From assembly GCA_021774575.1 (NCBI GenBank), contig JAJFIX010000031.1, positions 422,939 to 486,938 on the forward strand: a DNA stretch of 64,000 nt, in the 5' to 3' direction. Of the stretch, positions 32,546-43,443 are shown piece after piece (within the stretch, counting starts at the first letter, position 1; every line of letters begins with the position of its first letter). The translations under genes and the position numbers were made by a program. The notes beneath the pieces were generated by a model. The model saw only the letters and a program-made list of their open reading frames with translations. It was not told where the DNA came from and searched no databases. This DNA is from Alphaproteobacteria bacterium (GTDB taxonomy: Bacteria > Pseudomonadota > Alphaproteobacteria > UBA6615).

Positions 32546-33781
32546 TTAGCTTCGGTAGTCGGCATTGATCGAAATATAGCCGTGGGTCAAATCGCAGGTC
32601 CACACCGTCGCCCGACTTCCGCCGACCCCGACATCAATATCGATAACGACGTGATCCCCCTTCATATGGGCGGCGACAGGGGTCTCATCGTATCCGGCCA
32701 AGCGCCTGCCTTTCTCCGCGACGGCAAATCCGCCGATGGAAATTTTGAGCGCGTCCCGGTCGGCTTTTTCCCCCGCCTTACCAACCGCCATGACAATGCG
32801 GCCCCAATTGGCGTCTTCACCGGCAACGGCTGTTTTAACCAGTGGTGAGTTGGCGACCGAAAGACCTATCCGGCGTGCCGCATCTCGATCTTCAGCACCG
32901 GCAACATTGATTGTGATAAATTTGGTTGCCCCCTCCCCATCCCGGACAATTTGATGGGCAAGGTCGGTACAGACCTCGCGTAATGCTCGTACAAAATCTT
33001 TAACCAGGGCGCCGCCAGGCGTGGTTACGCTCGGATGTTTCGGCCCTTTTCCGGTTGCGCAAAAAAGCAGTGTGTCGGATGTCGATGTATCGCTGTCGAC
33101 AGTGATTGAATTAAAGCTGCGATCCGTTGCTTGGCGCAGCATTTGGCGCAGGACAGCGGCGGGTATTTTTGCATCGGTAAAAACAAAGGAAAGCAAGGTG
33201 CCCATATCCGGGGCGATCATTCCAGATCCCTTGGCAAATCCGGCAATTGTGACTTTCTTTCCGCCGATTTCTGCCGTGCGCTGCGCCGCCTTTGGAAAGG
33301 TGTCGGTGGTCATAATGGCAGCGGCAGCCGCCGCCCATCCATTCGGCTTGAGGGCATCTTTTAGTTTGGCCAGCCTCTGGGAAATATAATCGTGGGGCAG
33401 AGCTTCACCGATCACGCCGGTTGCCGCGACATAAACCTCGTCTTTGCGAACTCGAAATAACCGGGCGGCCTCGGCCACGGTTTCCTCGACCACGGCGTCA
33501 CCATCATAGCCGGTAAAGGCGTTGGCGTTCCCCGAAGAGGCAATGATCAACCGCGCCTTGCCGTGGCGCGAAATCGAGCGGCACCAAGTTACCGGCGCCG
33601 ATGGACATTTTGATCGCGTATAGACCCCGGCGATTTCCGTCCCCGGCGCAAGTTTGGCGATCATCAGGTCTTTGACACCCTTGGTCTTCTTTAGCCCAAC
33701 GGCGCGGCCCGTGAGCTCCACACCGGCAACAGCTTTAATGGTCGGAAAACGCGCAGGCGCCAATGGCGATGTTTTGCTCAT
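32546..33781 (-). CDS. argJ: Bifunctional glutamate N-acetyltransferase / amino-acid acetyltransferase
   Basis: IIASSGNANAFTGYDGD, ATGVIGEALP, MGTLLSFVFTDAKI, DSDTSTSDT. Confidence 0.96.
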   Translation of the reverse strand: MSKTSPLAPARFPTIKAVAGVELTGRAVGLKKTKGVKDLMIAKLAPGTEIAGVYTRSKCPSAPVTWCRSISRHGKARLIIASSGNANAFTGYDGDAVVEETVAEAARLFRVRKDEVYVAATGVIGEALPHDYISQRLAKLKDALKPNGWAAAAAAIMTTDTFPKAAQRTAEIGGKKVTIAGFAKGSGMIAPDMGTLLSFVFTDAKIPAAVLRQMLRQATDRSFNSITVDSDTSTSDTLLFCATGKGPKHPSVTTPGGALVKDFVRALREVCTDLAHQIVRDGEGATKFITINVAGAEDRDAARRIGLSVANSPLVKTAVAGEDANWGRIVMAVGKAGEKADRDALKISIGGFAVAEKGRRLAGYDETPVAAHMKGDHVVIDIDVGVGGSRATVWTCDLTHGYISINADYRS

Positions 33782-33849
33782 AATCTCTATCCGTAACCGG
33801 TTATGTTCCTGTCCAAACTCATACACCCGTACCGGACCCGCCCCCAACT

Positions 33850-34749
33850 CTATTCGGCAAAAACAACCACAGCCGACGATTTCAATTCCTCCAGATGCGC
33901 GACAATCGCTTCGTTGGTCAGGGTCGCGCGAATTTCGTCGCGCGCGGCTTCAAATGGCACTAATTCTGGATTGCGGTATGACAGTACTTTAATGATATGC
34001 CAGCCGAATTCAGTTTCCAGCGGCGCCGGGGTAACGCCTCCCTCTTCAAGAGAAAAAATTGCCTGGGCAAATTCCGGGTCGATCGCATCCCGTGGAATAA
34101 ACCCCAGATCCCCGCCCGACGGCCCGGTTGGATCGGTCGAGTGTTCGGCGGCAAGAGCCGCGAACTCAGCTCCACCGGCCAATTCGGCAATCAAAGACAC
34201 AGCTAAATCCTGGCTATCGACCAAAATTTGCCGCGCATGGGCTTCACGATGTAAATCCGCATTGCCCACTGTCTCGCCATAATAAGCTCGAATAGCATCA
34301 TCAGTGATCAGCCGCGTCGTGACCTGCTCCATATAAGCTTCGGCAATTGTCGCGGCGCGGTACATAGCGACGAGTTTGAGTGCCCCAGGGTCGTTGTCCA
34401 GTCCCAATTCCAGTCCCGCCGACAACAGCAGACGATTATTAATCAACTGGTCGAGAACAAGCTGCATCACCCGGTCGCGCGGATATGATTGGATGTTTTC
34501 CGGCATTCCAGCCAAGGTTCTATCAATATCGCCTTGGGTAATTGCCAAACCGTTGACCTGCACCACCACCGGACCTTCATGGGTGACCAATTGAAAATCG
34601 CTAACGTCGCCGGTTGCCGGTGCAGACGCAGCCCGGCTTGGGTCAATAGAACCGGCAGAACCGGCAGAACCGGCGCCAAAGGCCAAAATTGCCCCAATAA
34701 AGATCACAATGGCAATGATGATCACCGCCACCCAATTCATACGTCTCAT
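33850..34749 (-). CDS. PpiC/SurA-type parvulin peptidyl-prolyl isomerase
   Basis: N-terminal TM anchor; HARQILVDSQDLAVSLIAELAGGAEFAALAAEHSTDPTGPSGGDLGFIPRDAIDPEFAQAIFSLEEG. Confidence 0.93.
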   Translation of the reverse strand: MRRMNWVAVIIIAIVIFIGAILAFGAGSAGSAGSIDPSRAASAPATGDVSDFQLVTHEGPVVVQVNGLAITQGDIDRTLAGMPENIQSYPRDRVMQLVLDQLINNRLLLSAGLELGLDNDPGALKLVAMYRAATIAEAYMEQVTTRLITDDAIRAYYGETVGNADLHREAHARQILVDSQDLAVSLIAELAGGAEFAALAAEHSTDPTGPSGGDLGFIPRDAIDPEFAQAIFSLEEGGVTPAPLETEFGWHIIKVLSYRNPELVPFEAARDEIRATLTNEAIVAHLEELKSSAVVVFAE

Positions 34750-35131
34750 CGAAAAAGCCTATTATTTATGCCAAAAATTTTCACGTTGAACATAGCGCGT
34801 CTTGCAAAGCTGTTCATAGGCCGATTAGGCGCGATCAAGAGGAAGTGACCAGCGACAATTTGCCTGCTTCATGCTCGAGAACACCACCCCAGAAACCGCC
34901 TCCTTGCCGTGCGCTTCGAATTGACAGACGGCGGTCCGGGGCCTAGACACGGTGTCTACTTTAATTATCTAAAGACACGCATTATCTATTCAGTCGAAAA
35001 GGGTCTATTGCCTACCCAATTTGCGCGTGCTGGTAAACAATGACCGTCGTAATAACAACCACATTGCATTCGCCGGGAATGCGCTCGCGATCAGTTTTTG
35101 ACCCGCGGGATTGAAGATTGAGGAAGTTCAC

Positions 35132-37981
35132 ATGACCGAGGCTCAAGCCCCCGAGGCACCCCCAACCAAGGCAGCCCCATACACGCCTCCTCCTCCGCGC
35201 AAATCCGGCGGTATAATGAAAACGGTTGATGGTCTTGCACGAAAATTATTCGGCACGGCAAATTCCAGATTCCTGAAGACTTTGCACAAAAACGTAGACG
35301 CAATCAATGCCTTAGAAGCAAACCTTGAAGCTTTAAGTGACGAAGAGCTACAGGCAAAAACCGGCGAATTTCGGTCTCGTGCGAAAAATGGCGAGACCCT
35401 GGATGAATTGTTGGTTGAGGCGTTTGCCGTGGTGCGCGAAGCGTCCAAACGGACCCTCGGCCTGCGCCACTTCGACGTCCAGCTCCTCGGTGGCATGGTC
35501 TTGCATGGCGGCAAGATCACCGAGATGAAAACTGGCGAAGGCAAAACCCTTGTTGCCACCCTGGCCGTCTATCTGAATGCCTTGGAGGGTAAGGGCGCCC
35601 ACGTTGTCACCGTCAACGATTATTTGGCCCAGCGCGATGCCGAATGGATGGGGCGGATTTACACATTTTTGGGGCTAACCGTCGGCGTCATTATCCCAGG
35701 CCTGGATGAACAGACCCGCCAAAATAACTATGCCTGCGACGTGACCTATGCGACCAATAACGAACTCGGCTTCGATTACCTGCGCGACAATATGAAATTT
35801 CGCCTCGAAGACATGGCGCAGCGTGAGTTTAATTTCGCCATCGTCGACGAGGTGGATTCGATCCTCATCGATGAAGCGCGGACACCGCTGATTATTTCCG
35901 GCCCGGCGGAAGATTCGTCGGCAATGTACATTTCGGTCGACAAAATCATTCCTCAAATGACCGAGGACGATTATGAACGCGACGAGAAAGCGCGCTCGAC
36001 CATGCTGACAGAAGACGGGGTTGAACATGTCGAAGAGCTTCTGCGTGAAGCAGGGTTAATCACCGAAGGCGGTCTATATGACATCGCCAATGTTTCTCAT
36101 CTGCATCATATAAACCAGGCCCTGTCTGCCCATAAAGGCTATCAGCGGGACAAGGAATATATTGTCAAAGACAATAAAGTCATCATCATTGATGAGTTTA
36201 CCGGGCGGATGATGGACGGTCGGCGCTTTTCCGACGGCTTGCACCAAGCACTGGAAGCCAAGGAAAAGGTTCAGGTTCAAATTGAAAACCAGACTCTGGC
36301 CTCGATCACCTTTCAGAACTATTTCCGGCTCTATCCAAAACTTTCTGGCATGACCGGCACGGCAATGACCGAAGCAGGAGAGTTCGCCGAAATCTACGAG
36401 CTTGAGGTCGTCGATATTCCGACCAATGTTGACTGCATTCGCGACGACACTCATGACGAGGTCTATCGGACCCTCGACGAGAAATACAATGCGCTGATCG
36501 AGACCATTGAAGACTGCCAGGAGCGCGGCCAACCAGTGCTCGTCGGTACTGTTTCCATCGAAAAATCGGAACAAATTTCCGAAACCCTTAAAAAACGTAA
36601 TATCAAACATAACGTACTGAACGCCCGTTTCCATGACCAAGAAGCTTTGATCATCACCCAGGCTGGCTCGCCGGGCGCGATTACGATTGCCACCAACATG
36701 GCCGGTCGCGGCACCGATATTCAGCTTGGTGGCAATATCGAGATGCGCATCAAAATGGAATTGGCCGACATCACCGATGCGGCCGAACGCGAAGCCGCAA
36801 TCAAGAAAATTACCGCCGAAGTCGCCTTGGCCAATGAAGACGTCTTGAAGGCCGGCGGCCTCGCCGTCATTGGAACCGAGCGCCATGAAAGCCGGCGCAT
36901 CGATAATCAGCTACGTGGACGCGCCGGACGCCAGGGCGATCCAGGAGCATCGCGCTTCTATTTATCCTTGGAAGACGATCTTATGCGCATCTTCGGGTCT
37001 GAGCGCATGGATGGCGTGTTGCGCCGCCTTGGGCTGAAGGACGGCGAAGCGATCATTCACCCTTGGATCAATAAGGCGCTGGAAAAAGCTCAGCAAAAAG
37101 TCGAAGCGCGAAACTTCGAAATTCGTAAACAGCTGCTTCAATATGACGATGTTATGAATGACCAGCGCAAGGTCATCTACGAACAGCGCAAAGATCTGAT
37201 GCGCGCCGAAGACGTCTCTGAGACCCTGCAGGATATGCGCCAAGAGGTGATTGAGGATCTCGTCACAAGATGCATTCCAGAGCGCACCTTTGCCGAACGG
37301 TGGGACGCCGAGACCTTGAACGGCGAGACCATGCGCCTGTTCAACTTAGACCTTCCCTTTGCCGACTGGTTTAAAGAAGAAGGCATCGCCGAAGAAGAAA
37401 TCGAAGAGAGAGTACGCCGCGCCACCCAAGAAAGTATGGCCCAGAAAGTCGCCAATATCGGCGTCAACGAAATGCGGATGCACGAGAAAAGTTTACTGCT
37501 ACAAATTCTCGACCACCAGTGGAAGGATCATTTGCTCCAACTCGATCATTTGCGGCGCGGCATTGGTTTGCGCGCCTATGGTCAAAAAAACCCGCTCAAT
37601 GAGTATAAGCGCGAAGCCTTTGAAATGTTCCAGGAGATGCTGGTCCGGCTGCGCGAAAATGTGGTCAGCTATCTAAGCCGCATTGATATCATCATGGAGC
37701 AAGCGCGGGCCGCTGCCGTCGAGCAGGATCAGGCCAGAGCGGCGGAAGCAAACGCGGCGGCAGCAGCGTATGAAGAGAACCTCACCGAACCACGCCAAGC
37801 GACACAGCCCACCCCCAAAGGACCGAACGGGGATCTCGACCCAAACGATCCAGAAAATTGGGGCAAAGTTCCGCGCAATGCCGCATGCCCCTGCGGTTCG
37901 GGGAAAAAATATAAGCATTGCCACGGAAGCCGCAGCGGCGGCAACAACGATCCCGCCACGCCGGAGCAAGGCACCGCATAG
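35132..37981 (+). CDS. secA: Preprotein translocase subunit SecA (Met at 35132 preferred; ORF opens at 35111)
   Basis: [35 protein letters not shown]-terminal zinc motif [15 protein letters not shown]. Confidence 0.98.
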   Translation: MTEAQAPEAPPTKAAPYTPPPPRKSGGIMKTVDGLARKLFGTANSRFLKTLHKNVDAINALEANLEALSDEELQAKTGEFRSRAKNGETLDELLVEAFAVVREASKRTLGLRHFDVQLLGGMVLHGGKITEMKTGEGKTLVATLAVYLNALEGKGAHVVTVNDYLAQRDAEWMGRIYTFLGLTVGVIIPGLDEQTRQNNYACDVTYATNNELGFDYLRDNMKFRLEDMAQREFNFAIVDEVDSILIDEARTPLIISGPAEDSSAMYISVDKIIPQMTEDDYERDEKARSTMLTEDGVEHVEELLREAGLITEGGLYDIANVSHLHHINQALSAHKGYQRDKEYIVKDNKVIIIDEFTGRMMDGRRFSDGLHQALEAKEKVQVQIENQTLASITFQNYFRLYPKLSGMTGTAMTEAGEFAEIYELEVVDIPTNVDCIRDDTHDEVYRTLDEKYNALIETIEDCQERGQPVLVGTVSIEKSEQISETLKKRNIKHNVLNARFHDQEALIITQAGSPGAITIATNMAGRGTDIQLGGNIEMRIKMELADITDAAEREAAIKKITAEVALANEDVLKAGGLAVIGTERHESRRIDNQLRGRAGRQGDPGASRFYLSLEDDLMRIFGSERMDGVLRRLGLKDGEAIIHPWINKALEKAQQKVEARNFEIRKQLLQYDDVMNDQRKVIYEQRKDLMRAEDVSETLQDMRQEVIEDLVTRCIPERTFAERWDAETLNGETMRLFNLDLPFADWFKEEGIAEEEIEERVRRATQESMAQKVANIGVNEMRMHEKSLLLQILDHQWKDHLLQLDHLRRGIGLRAYGQKNPLNEYKREAFEMFQEMLVRLRENVVSYLSRIDIIMEQARAAAVEQDQARAAEANAAAAAYEENLTEPRQATQPTPKGPNGDLDPNDPENWGKVPRNAACPCGSGKKYKHCHGSRSGGNNDPATPEQGTA

Positions 37982-37999
37982 TTTTTTAGAACCGAGGAA

Positions 38000-38296
38000 A
38001 TGATGGGCAGCCGAAAAAAGCTTACGGACGAAGCTATAGAGTCAAAGTTGAACGATCTCACGGGCTGGACTATCAAGAACGGCAAATTGCACAAAGATTT
38101 TCGGTTCGCCAGCTTTGCCGAGGCCTTCGCCTTTATGACCAGGGTTGCCGAACAGGCGGGCCGCTTGGATCACCATCCCGAATGGTTTAACGCCTATAAT
38201 CGGGTGATCGTCGACCTAATCACCCATGACGTCGGCGGCATCAGTCAATCGGATTTTGACCTGGCGGACGTCATGGATACAGCCTACGGTAAGTAA
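38000..38296 (+). CDS. 4a-hydroxytetrahydrobiopterin (pterin-4a-carbinolamine) dehydratase
   Basis: FASFAEAFAFMTRVAEQAGRLDHHPEWFNAYNRVIVDLITHDVGGISQSDFDLA. Confidence 0.94.
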   Translation: MMGSRKKLTDEAIESKLNDLTGWTIKNGKLHKDFRFASFAEAFAFMTRVAEQAGRLDHHPEWFNAYNRVIVDLITHDVGGISQSDFDLADVMDTAYGK

Positions 38297-38395
38297 GAGA
38301 TAATCCTGAGACGATTTCCCGCCCTGGGTCTATATGGTTACCTGTGGCGACGGCACCGCCGTTCCCCCCTCGAAGCGTTTTTAGGAGGGTCCATT

Positions 38396-38797
38396 ATGAT
38401 GTGGCGCACCTATTTCATCTGCGGTGATCTACTGGCTTGCAGCCTAGCCGGGGCCGGTACTGCCTGGCTCGTTCAGGCTTTGATCCCATCTGATTGGCCA
38501 ATGATCTTCGGCATGGCGCTGGGGATGGTGCTGGGCATGACAGTCGGGACAATCGCCAGCCTCTTTTTCACGCCATTGTTTGGCGCCATGGAAGTCATGC
38601 TGCCGGTTTCACTATCGGCAATGGTGAGCGGTATGTGGGCCGGGATGGCTCAGACCGGAACGGACAGGTTTTTTGGCCTAAGCGACATTGACGCGCTGCA
38701 GGGCGGCACAGTGGCCGGCCTAGCTTGTCTCGCATTCACCTGGCTACTTCAGGCAAAACTGCGCGGCAATGCAAACATCCGCAGGGACACGCAATGA
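38396..38797 (+). CDS. Hypothetical integral membrane protein
   Basis: AGGAGG-type RBS; multiple hydrophobic Gly-rich segments; ATGA overlap with the following methyltransferase. Confidence 0.7.
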   Translation: MMWRTYFICGDLLACSLAGAGTAWLVQALIPSDWPMIFGMALGMVLGMTVGTIASLFFTPLFGAMEVMLPVSLSAMVSGMWAGMAQTGTDRFFGLSDIDALQGGTVAGLACLAFTWLLQAKLRGNANIRRDTQ

Positions 38798-39405
38798 GCA
38801 CAGGCGCACAGAAGAAATGGGACGCCGCGGCACGGGCCTACGATTTCGTCGGAGCCTTCGGCGAGGAGCGGCGTTGGCGCCCCCATAAAACGAAACTGTT
38901 TTCATCAATGGAAGGCAAAATTCTATTCTTGGCGGTGGGGACCGGCTTAGACATTGCCTCATTCCCGCCCGGCCAGACCATTACCGGCATCGATATCAGC
39001 GCAAAAATGTTGGAAAAAGCGGCGCCACGCGCCGCCGCCTATTCGGGCAAGATGAGTTTGACGCAAATGGATGTCCACGAGATGACATTCCCTGACGCCA
39101 CATTCGATCAGGTTTATACCTCATGCACGTTTTGCTCGGTCACCGACCCGGTGCGCGGACTGACTGCGTTGGTCCGGGTGCTAAAACCCGGCGGTCAATT
39201 ACGCATGTTTGAACATACCGGTTCCCGGCATTTCCCGTTCAGTGCAATGCTAAACGTGATGAACCCGATTTTTCGAAACCTTGGCCCGGAAATCAACCGC
39301 AATACCGTCGCCAATGTTCAAGCCGCAGGGTTCAAGCTGCAAAAAGTCACCAACATCTTCCTCGATGTGGTCAAGACAATAGAGGCGACCGCCCCGATCA
39401 AATAA
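38794..39405 (+). CDS. Class I SAM-dependent methyltransferase (UbiE-like)
   Basis: ILFLAVGTGLDIASFPPGQTITGIDISAKMLEKA; VLKPGGQLRMFEH. Confidence 0.88.
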   Translation: MSTGAQKKWDAAARAYDFVGAFGEERRWRPHKTKLFSSMEGKILFLAVGTGLDIASFPPGQTITGIDISAKMLEKAAPRAAAYSGKMSLTQMDVHEMTFPDATFDQVYTSCTFCSVTDPVRGLTALVRVLKPGGQLRMFEHTGSRHFPFSAMLNVMNPIFRNLGPEINRNTVANVQAAGFKLQKVTNIFLDVVKTIEATAPIK

Positions 39406-39430
39406 CGGCCTAAGTCAAATATCGCGAAAC

Positions 39431-39466
39431 AAAAATGCCGCCGCCAACAAATGTCGGCGACGGCAT
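39431..39466 (-). terminator. Rho-independent terminator downstream of csp
   Basis: Minus strand ATGCCGTCGCC...GGCGGCGGCAT followed by TTTTTG. Confidence 0.6.
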
Positions 39467-39539
39467 AAATCAAATAACTTTTCGCCACAAACTATGCGAC
39501 GCCAAAGTTTCTCGGCGTCAAAGTTACGCGGCGCAAATG

Positions 39540-39755
39540 CTACTCAACGATGGACAGGTTCTCGGCAGACGATTTGCCATTCTGTCCGGGCTGAAGCTCA
39601 TAGGAGACTTTCTGCCCTTCATTCAGCGAACTCAGTCCGGCGCGCTCGACGGCCGAAATGTGAACGAATGCATCGTTCGAGCCGTCTTCCGGCTCAATAA
39701 ATCCAAAACCTTTGGTCGGGTTGAACCACTTTACGGTACCAATAGCCATAGTCAT
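39540..39755 (-). CDS. Cold-shock domain protein (CspA family)
   Basis: [36 protein letters not shown]. Confidence 0.97.
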   Translation of the reverse strand: MTMAIGTVKWFNPTKGFGFIEPEDGSNDAFVHISAVERAGLSSLNEGQKVSYELQPGQNGKSSAENLSIVE

Positions 39756-40172
39756 TACCTCTAACTGGAGTCTTCATTTTGTATGTTGCGCCCCACACCA
39801 TGCGGTAACGCGGTCTCATTAACGTTCACATTGTTAGGGGATAACTAATCTAATCGGCGGACCGGCTATTTAGGTAACTCAAAACAAATGCAACACGCAT
39901 GTGGCTCTATTTAGAGCATATCACGAAGAAGTCAACATCTCGCGAGTTACCCAGGAGAATGTAGCGGCCCTTTTTCCTGTTCGTGACTAGAATTCTGCGT
40001 TGGATTGTTGCACAAAATAGGAACATATCTCCACAATTGAGCCGAGAAACGTGCCTATTTTCATCTAGAAAATAGAACATTATAAATCAATAAAAGAAAA
40101 TAACACATTGATATTTAAAGCACTTAACCCTTCGCAAGCAGTTCGTTTGCCAACCAGCGGGTTACCCCGACT

Positions 40173-40823
40173 TTAGAGAGGGGCGAGATGACCCGCCTCC
40201 AGTTTCAATACCCGCGTAACCAATCGACCTAAGCGGGACTCATTTTGTTCCGAAACCAGAATGCCGGTGCCGATTCTGGCGATTTTACCAATGGCCTTAA
40301 TCACATCCCGCGAGACAATTGGGGCCAACCCCAATGTCGGTTCATCCATTAATATGAGCTTTGGCTCGGTCATCAAAGCACGTCCGATGACCAACATCTG
40401 TTGCTGGCCACCCGATAACTGCCAGGCGCGATGACCACGCCGGCTGGTCAAAACAGGAAAGAGATCAAAAACAATATCCAGCGATTGGCGCCGTCGCGCC
40501 CCCCCTTGCCCCGACGCAACTTCCAGGTTTTCCAGAACCGTAAGACCTGGAAAAACCCGTCGCCCTTCCGGCACCAAAGCCATGCCGAGTCGCGCCCTGT
40601 CTTCGACCGGGAGGTCGGCGACATCCCGGTCGCCAAACCGGATAGTACCCGAAACCCTTGGCAACTGACCGAGCAATGCCCGAATTAGCGTCGATTTACC
40701 GACGCCGTTCGACCCGACGATCGCCACACATTCACCTACGCCAACATTTAGGGTGAGCGCGCGCAGAACCGCCACCCCCCCATATCCAGCCGTCAGAGCG
40801 TCCACTTCTAAAAGCGGCGTCAT
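40173..40823 (-). CDS. Branched-chain amino acid-type (HAAT) ABC transporter ATP-binding protein, LivF-like
   Basis: IVGSNGVGKSTLIRALLG, LSGGQQQMLVIGRALMTEPKLILMDEPTLGLAPIV. Confidence 0.95.
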   Translation of the reverse strand: MTPLLEVDALTAGYGGVAVLRALTLNVGVGECVAIVGSNGVGKSTLIRALLGQLPRVSGTIRFGDRDVADLPVEDRARLGMALVPEGRRVFPGLTVLENLEVASGQGGARRRQSLDIVFDLFPVLTSRRGHRAWQLSGGQQQMLVIGRALMTEPKLILMDEPTLGLAPIVSRDVIKAIGKIARIGTGILVSEQNESRLGRLVTRVLKLEAGHLAPL

Positions 40824-42532
40824 AATATGGGGTCCCCGAAATAGGCACGGCGCACCGCAGGATCACCGGCGATATCCTTCGGCGTGCCAACAGCAATCAC
40901 CCGGCCCCGATCCAGGCAAATCAGGCGATCGCAAATCGGCATCAAGAATTCCATATTATGGTCGATAACCATAAAGCCTCTGCCCTCCGCCGCCAAATTT
41001 TTGAGCAGGCCAGCAAGATCTGAGGCCTGGCCATCTGAAAGACCGGCGGCGGGTTCGTCCAGAATCACGCAACGTGCCTCGGTTGCCAAAGCCCTGGCAA
41101 ATTCGACCAAGCGGCGGGAGCCATGATCGAGGGCACCACAGGTCTGGTCCCGACTGCGCCCAAAACCAACCTGGGCGAGCCAGGCATTTTCATCCCCTCG
41201 CCTACTCCCCGTTGCGACTGCATCACGTACCGAAAGGGTTACCGGCAATTCCGGGGTCTGAAAACTGCGCGCCAGCCCGGCACGGGCTGCTACATAGTCG
41301 GGTCGTCCAGATAAAGTCACTTCACCGAAGGTTATTTTGCCTCGATCCGGGCGGTCGAGGCCGGTTGCGATATTGGCCAAAGTCGTTTTGCCGGAGCCGT
41401 TGGGGCCGATCAAGCCGACAATCTCGCCCGGCCCAACGGAAAATGAAACGCCGTCAAGGGCCACGACGCCGCCATATGACTTGGCGACATCGCTGATCTC
41501 CAATGTCGCGCCTTCTCTATTTGGCTTAAAATCCCTGGTCGGCGAAACAGCCGGAACCAACGGGCGCGGACGTTTGGAAAAAACCGCCAGCAGACCAATC
41601 AGCCCGGCCGGAGCAAATATCACAGCGGCGAGTAAAACTGCCCCATTGGCGGCCAAATAATAACTTTCAAACCCACGGAACCATTCAGGCGAATGGCTTA
41701 GCAATAGGGCGGCCAGCAGACCTCCGGCAATTGACAGGCGGCCGCCAATGACGGTCATGGTCAGGCAAATTACCAGCACGCTGAATTGGGCGACCTCAGG
41801 CGAAACCACGCGCAGAGTATGGACCTGTAGCGCGCCCGCGAGGCCGGCAAACGCGCCGCCGACGACCAGACTTTGAATGCGCAGGCGGCTGGTATCGATG
41901 CCCAATGTTCCCGCAGCCAGTGGCGTTTCGCGCATCGCGGTATAGACCAGCCCTCGCCGACCCGATGTCAATTTCCAGGCCACCAATGCGCCAGCTGCAA
42001 CCAATGCCCAGACGACAATCAGATTGGGCAACCCGCGCGCTACGGCGAAACCGAACACCGTCAGTCCCGGCACGCCGGGCAAACCGTTGGCGCCGCCGGT
42101 TAGTGACTGCAGATTAACCACCCCAAGCAACACCAGTTGCGCGGCGGCCAGGGTTGCCAAAGCAAAATAGTGAGAGCTCAGTCGCAGTACGGGCAAGGCG
42201 ACCAGCAACGCCGCCAGCGCCGAAAATGCCATCGCCAGCGGACCGGTGATGAGAAAATCTAACCCCCAAGTTCGCGAAAAGATCGCCGAGCCATAGGCGC
42301 CAATGGCAAAAAAAGCGCCATGGGCCAGGTTGAGCGCCCCCGCATGACCAAAGGAAAATTGATAGCCGATGACCAGAAGTGCCCAGACCCCGGCCATCGC
42401 CAAGAGTTGCTGATCGTACCGCCCACCCCAGATGGCACCGGACAAAACACTCGCCCCCACAACCGCCAACACGATGGTAGGGATCGACCAGGCCGGCAAG
42501 ATGCGCATTTTTCCAGTCGTGCCAACTGTCAT
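40820..42532 (-). CDS. LivM-LivG fusion: HAAT ABC permease fused to ATP-binding protein
   Basis: N-terminal LivM-like TM domain (SFGHAGALNLAHGAFFAIGAYGSA), C-terminal ATPase (LIGPNGSGKTTLANIATG; CVILDEPAAGLSD). Confidence 0.94.
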   Translation of the reverse strand: MTVGTTGKMRILPAWSIPTIVLAVVGASVLSGAIWGGRYDQQLLAMAGVWALLVIGYQFSFGHAGALNLAHGAFFAIGAYGSAIFSRTWGLDFLITGPLAMAFSALAALLVALPVLRLSSHYFALATLAAAQLVLLGVVNLQSLTGGANGLPGVPGLTVFGFAVARGLPNLIVVWALVAAGALVAWKLTSGRRGLVYTAMRETPLAAGTLGIDTSRLRIQSLVVGGAFAGLAGALQVHTLRVVSPEVAQFSVLVICLTMTVIGGRLSIAGGLLAALLLSHSPEWFRGFESYYLAANGAVLLAAVIFAPAGLIGLLAVFSKRPRPLVPAVSPTRDFKPNREGATLEISDVAKSYGGVVALDGVSFSVGPGEIVGLIGPNGSGKTTLANIATGLDRPDRGKITFGEVTLSGRPDYVAARAGLARSFQTPELPVTLSVRDAVATGSRRGDENAWLAQVGFGRSRDQTCGALDHGSRRLVEFARALATEARCVILDEPAAGLSDGQASDLAGLLKNLAAEGRGFMVIDHNMEFLMPICDRLICLDRGRVIAVGTPKDIAGDPAVRRAYFGDPIL

Positions 42533-43437
42533 GCTCTGTGTCCAATCGCTTCGCCGAACACCCCTTGGGGCCGGGCAAACAGGATCGCGAAGAGCACGAG
42601 GTAGAGCAGGCCCTCGGCAACCGGTTGCGAGGTCAGGGAGGCGACACCGATTTCAAAGAAGGCGATCAGCATCGCGCCGGCAACAGCGCCGCGCAAACTA
42701 CCCCAGCCGCCAATTGTCACCGCAAGATAGGCTTTTAACATCAGCGCCCCGCCCGAGCTTGGGGTGATAAAAAACTGATTTGCCAGCAGCAATCCGGCGG
42801 CGCCAGCAAGGGCAAGGGCAAGAGCGAAACTCACCGCGATCAGCCGGTCGACCCGAATACCCATCGCCCGGGCCATCTCTGGATCCTGGGCCGCGGCCCG
42901 CATCCGACGCCCGGTCTGAGTTCGCTCCATCAGCCAACCGAGCCCGCCGATCAAAATTATCGCTGTCCCCAGGATTGACAGTGACTGATGACTGATGACC
43001 AAGTCGCCAAGAGAAAATTGACCGGCTCCAAACAGCGGCGGCGTTGACCTCGGCGCCCCACCGAACTGAGCATTTATGCCGTTTGAGAGAATGAGGCCAA
43101 CAGCGATCGTGCTGACAAATATCGTCACCGGCGGTTGGTTTTTCAGCGGCGTATAGGCCACTCGGCAGAAGATCAACCCCAACCCGGCCATCACCACCAA
43201 TGTGGTGGGCAATAATAGCAAGCCGACCCAGGCACCGCCTCCGGCAAACTCCACGGGCAATATACTGGTCAAGGCACCGGTCAATGCAATGGCGACAAAT
43301 CCTCCCGCCATCACCCAATCCCCGTGGGCGAAATTGACCGCGCCGGTGGCGTTTAAAACCAGCACAAAACCGAGGGCTACCAACCCGTAGGCGGCTCCCA
43401 ACGCCAGCCCATTGACCAAGAGTTGGAGCGCCGCCAT
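42529..43437 (-). CDS. HAAT ABC transporter permease, LivH-like
   Basis: LQLLVNGLALGAAYGLVALGFVLVLNATGAVNFAHGDWVMAGGF. Confidence 0.95.
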   Translation of the reverse strand: MAALQLLVNGLALGAAYGLVALGFVLVLNATGAVNFAHGDWVMAGGFVAIALTGALTSILPVEFAGGGAWVGLLLLPTTLVVMAGLGLIFCRVAYTPLKNQPPVTIFVSTIAVGLILSNGINAQFGGAPRSTPPLFGAGQFSLGDLVISHQSLSILGTAIILIGGLGWLMERTQTGRRMRAAAQDPEMARAMGIRVDRLIAVSFALALALAGAAGLLLANQFFITPSSGGALMLKAYLAVTIGGWGSLRGAVAGAMLIAFFEIGVASLTSQPVAEGLLYLVLFAILFARPQGVFGEAIGHRA

Positions 43438-43443
43438 CGATGT

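Noticed and set aside
36074-36886. 270 aa minus-strand ORF inside secA
   Set aside because: Shadow ORF antisense to a certain secA; no recognisable domain, no independent RBS.
42698-43318. 206 aa alternate-frame ORF inside the LivH gene
   Set aside because: Same strand but out of frame with a clear permease; no domain.
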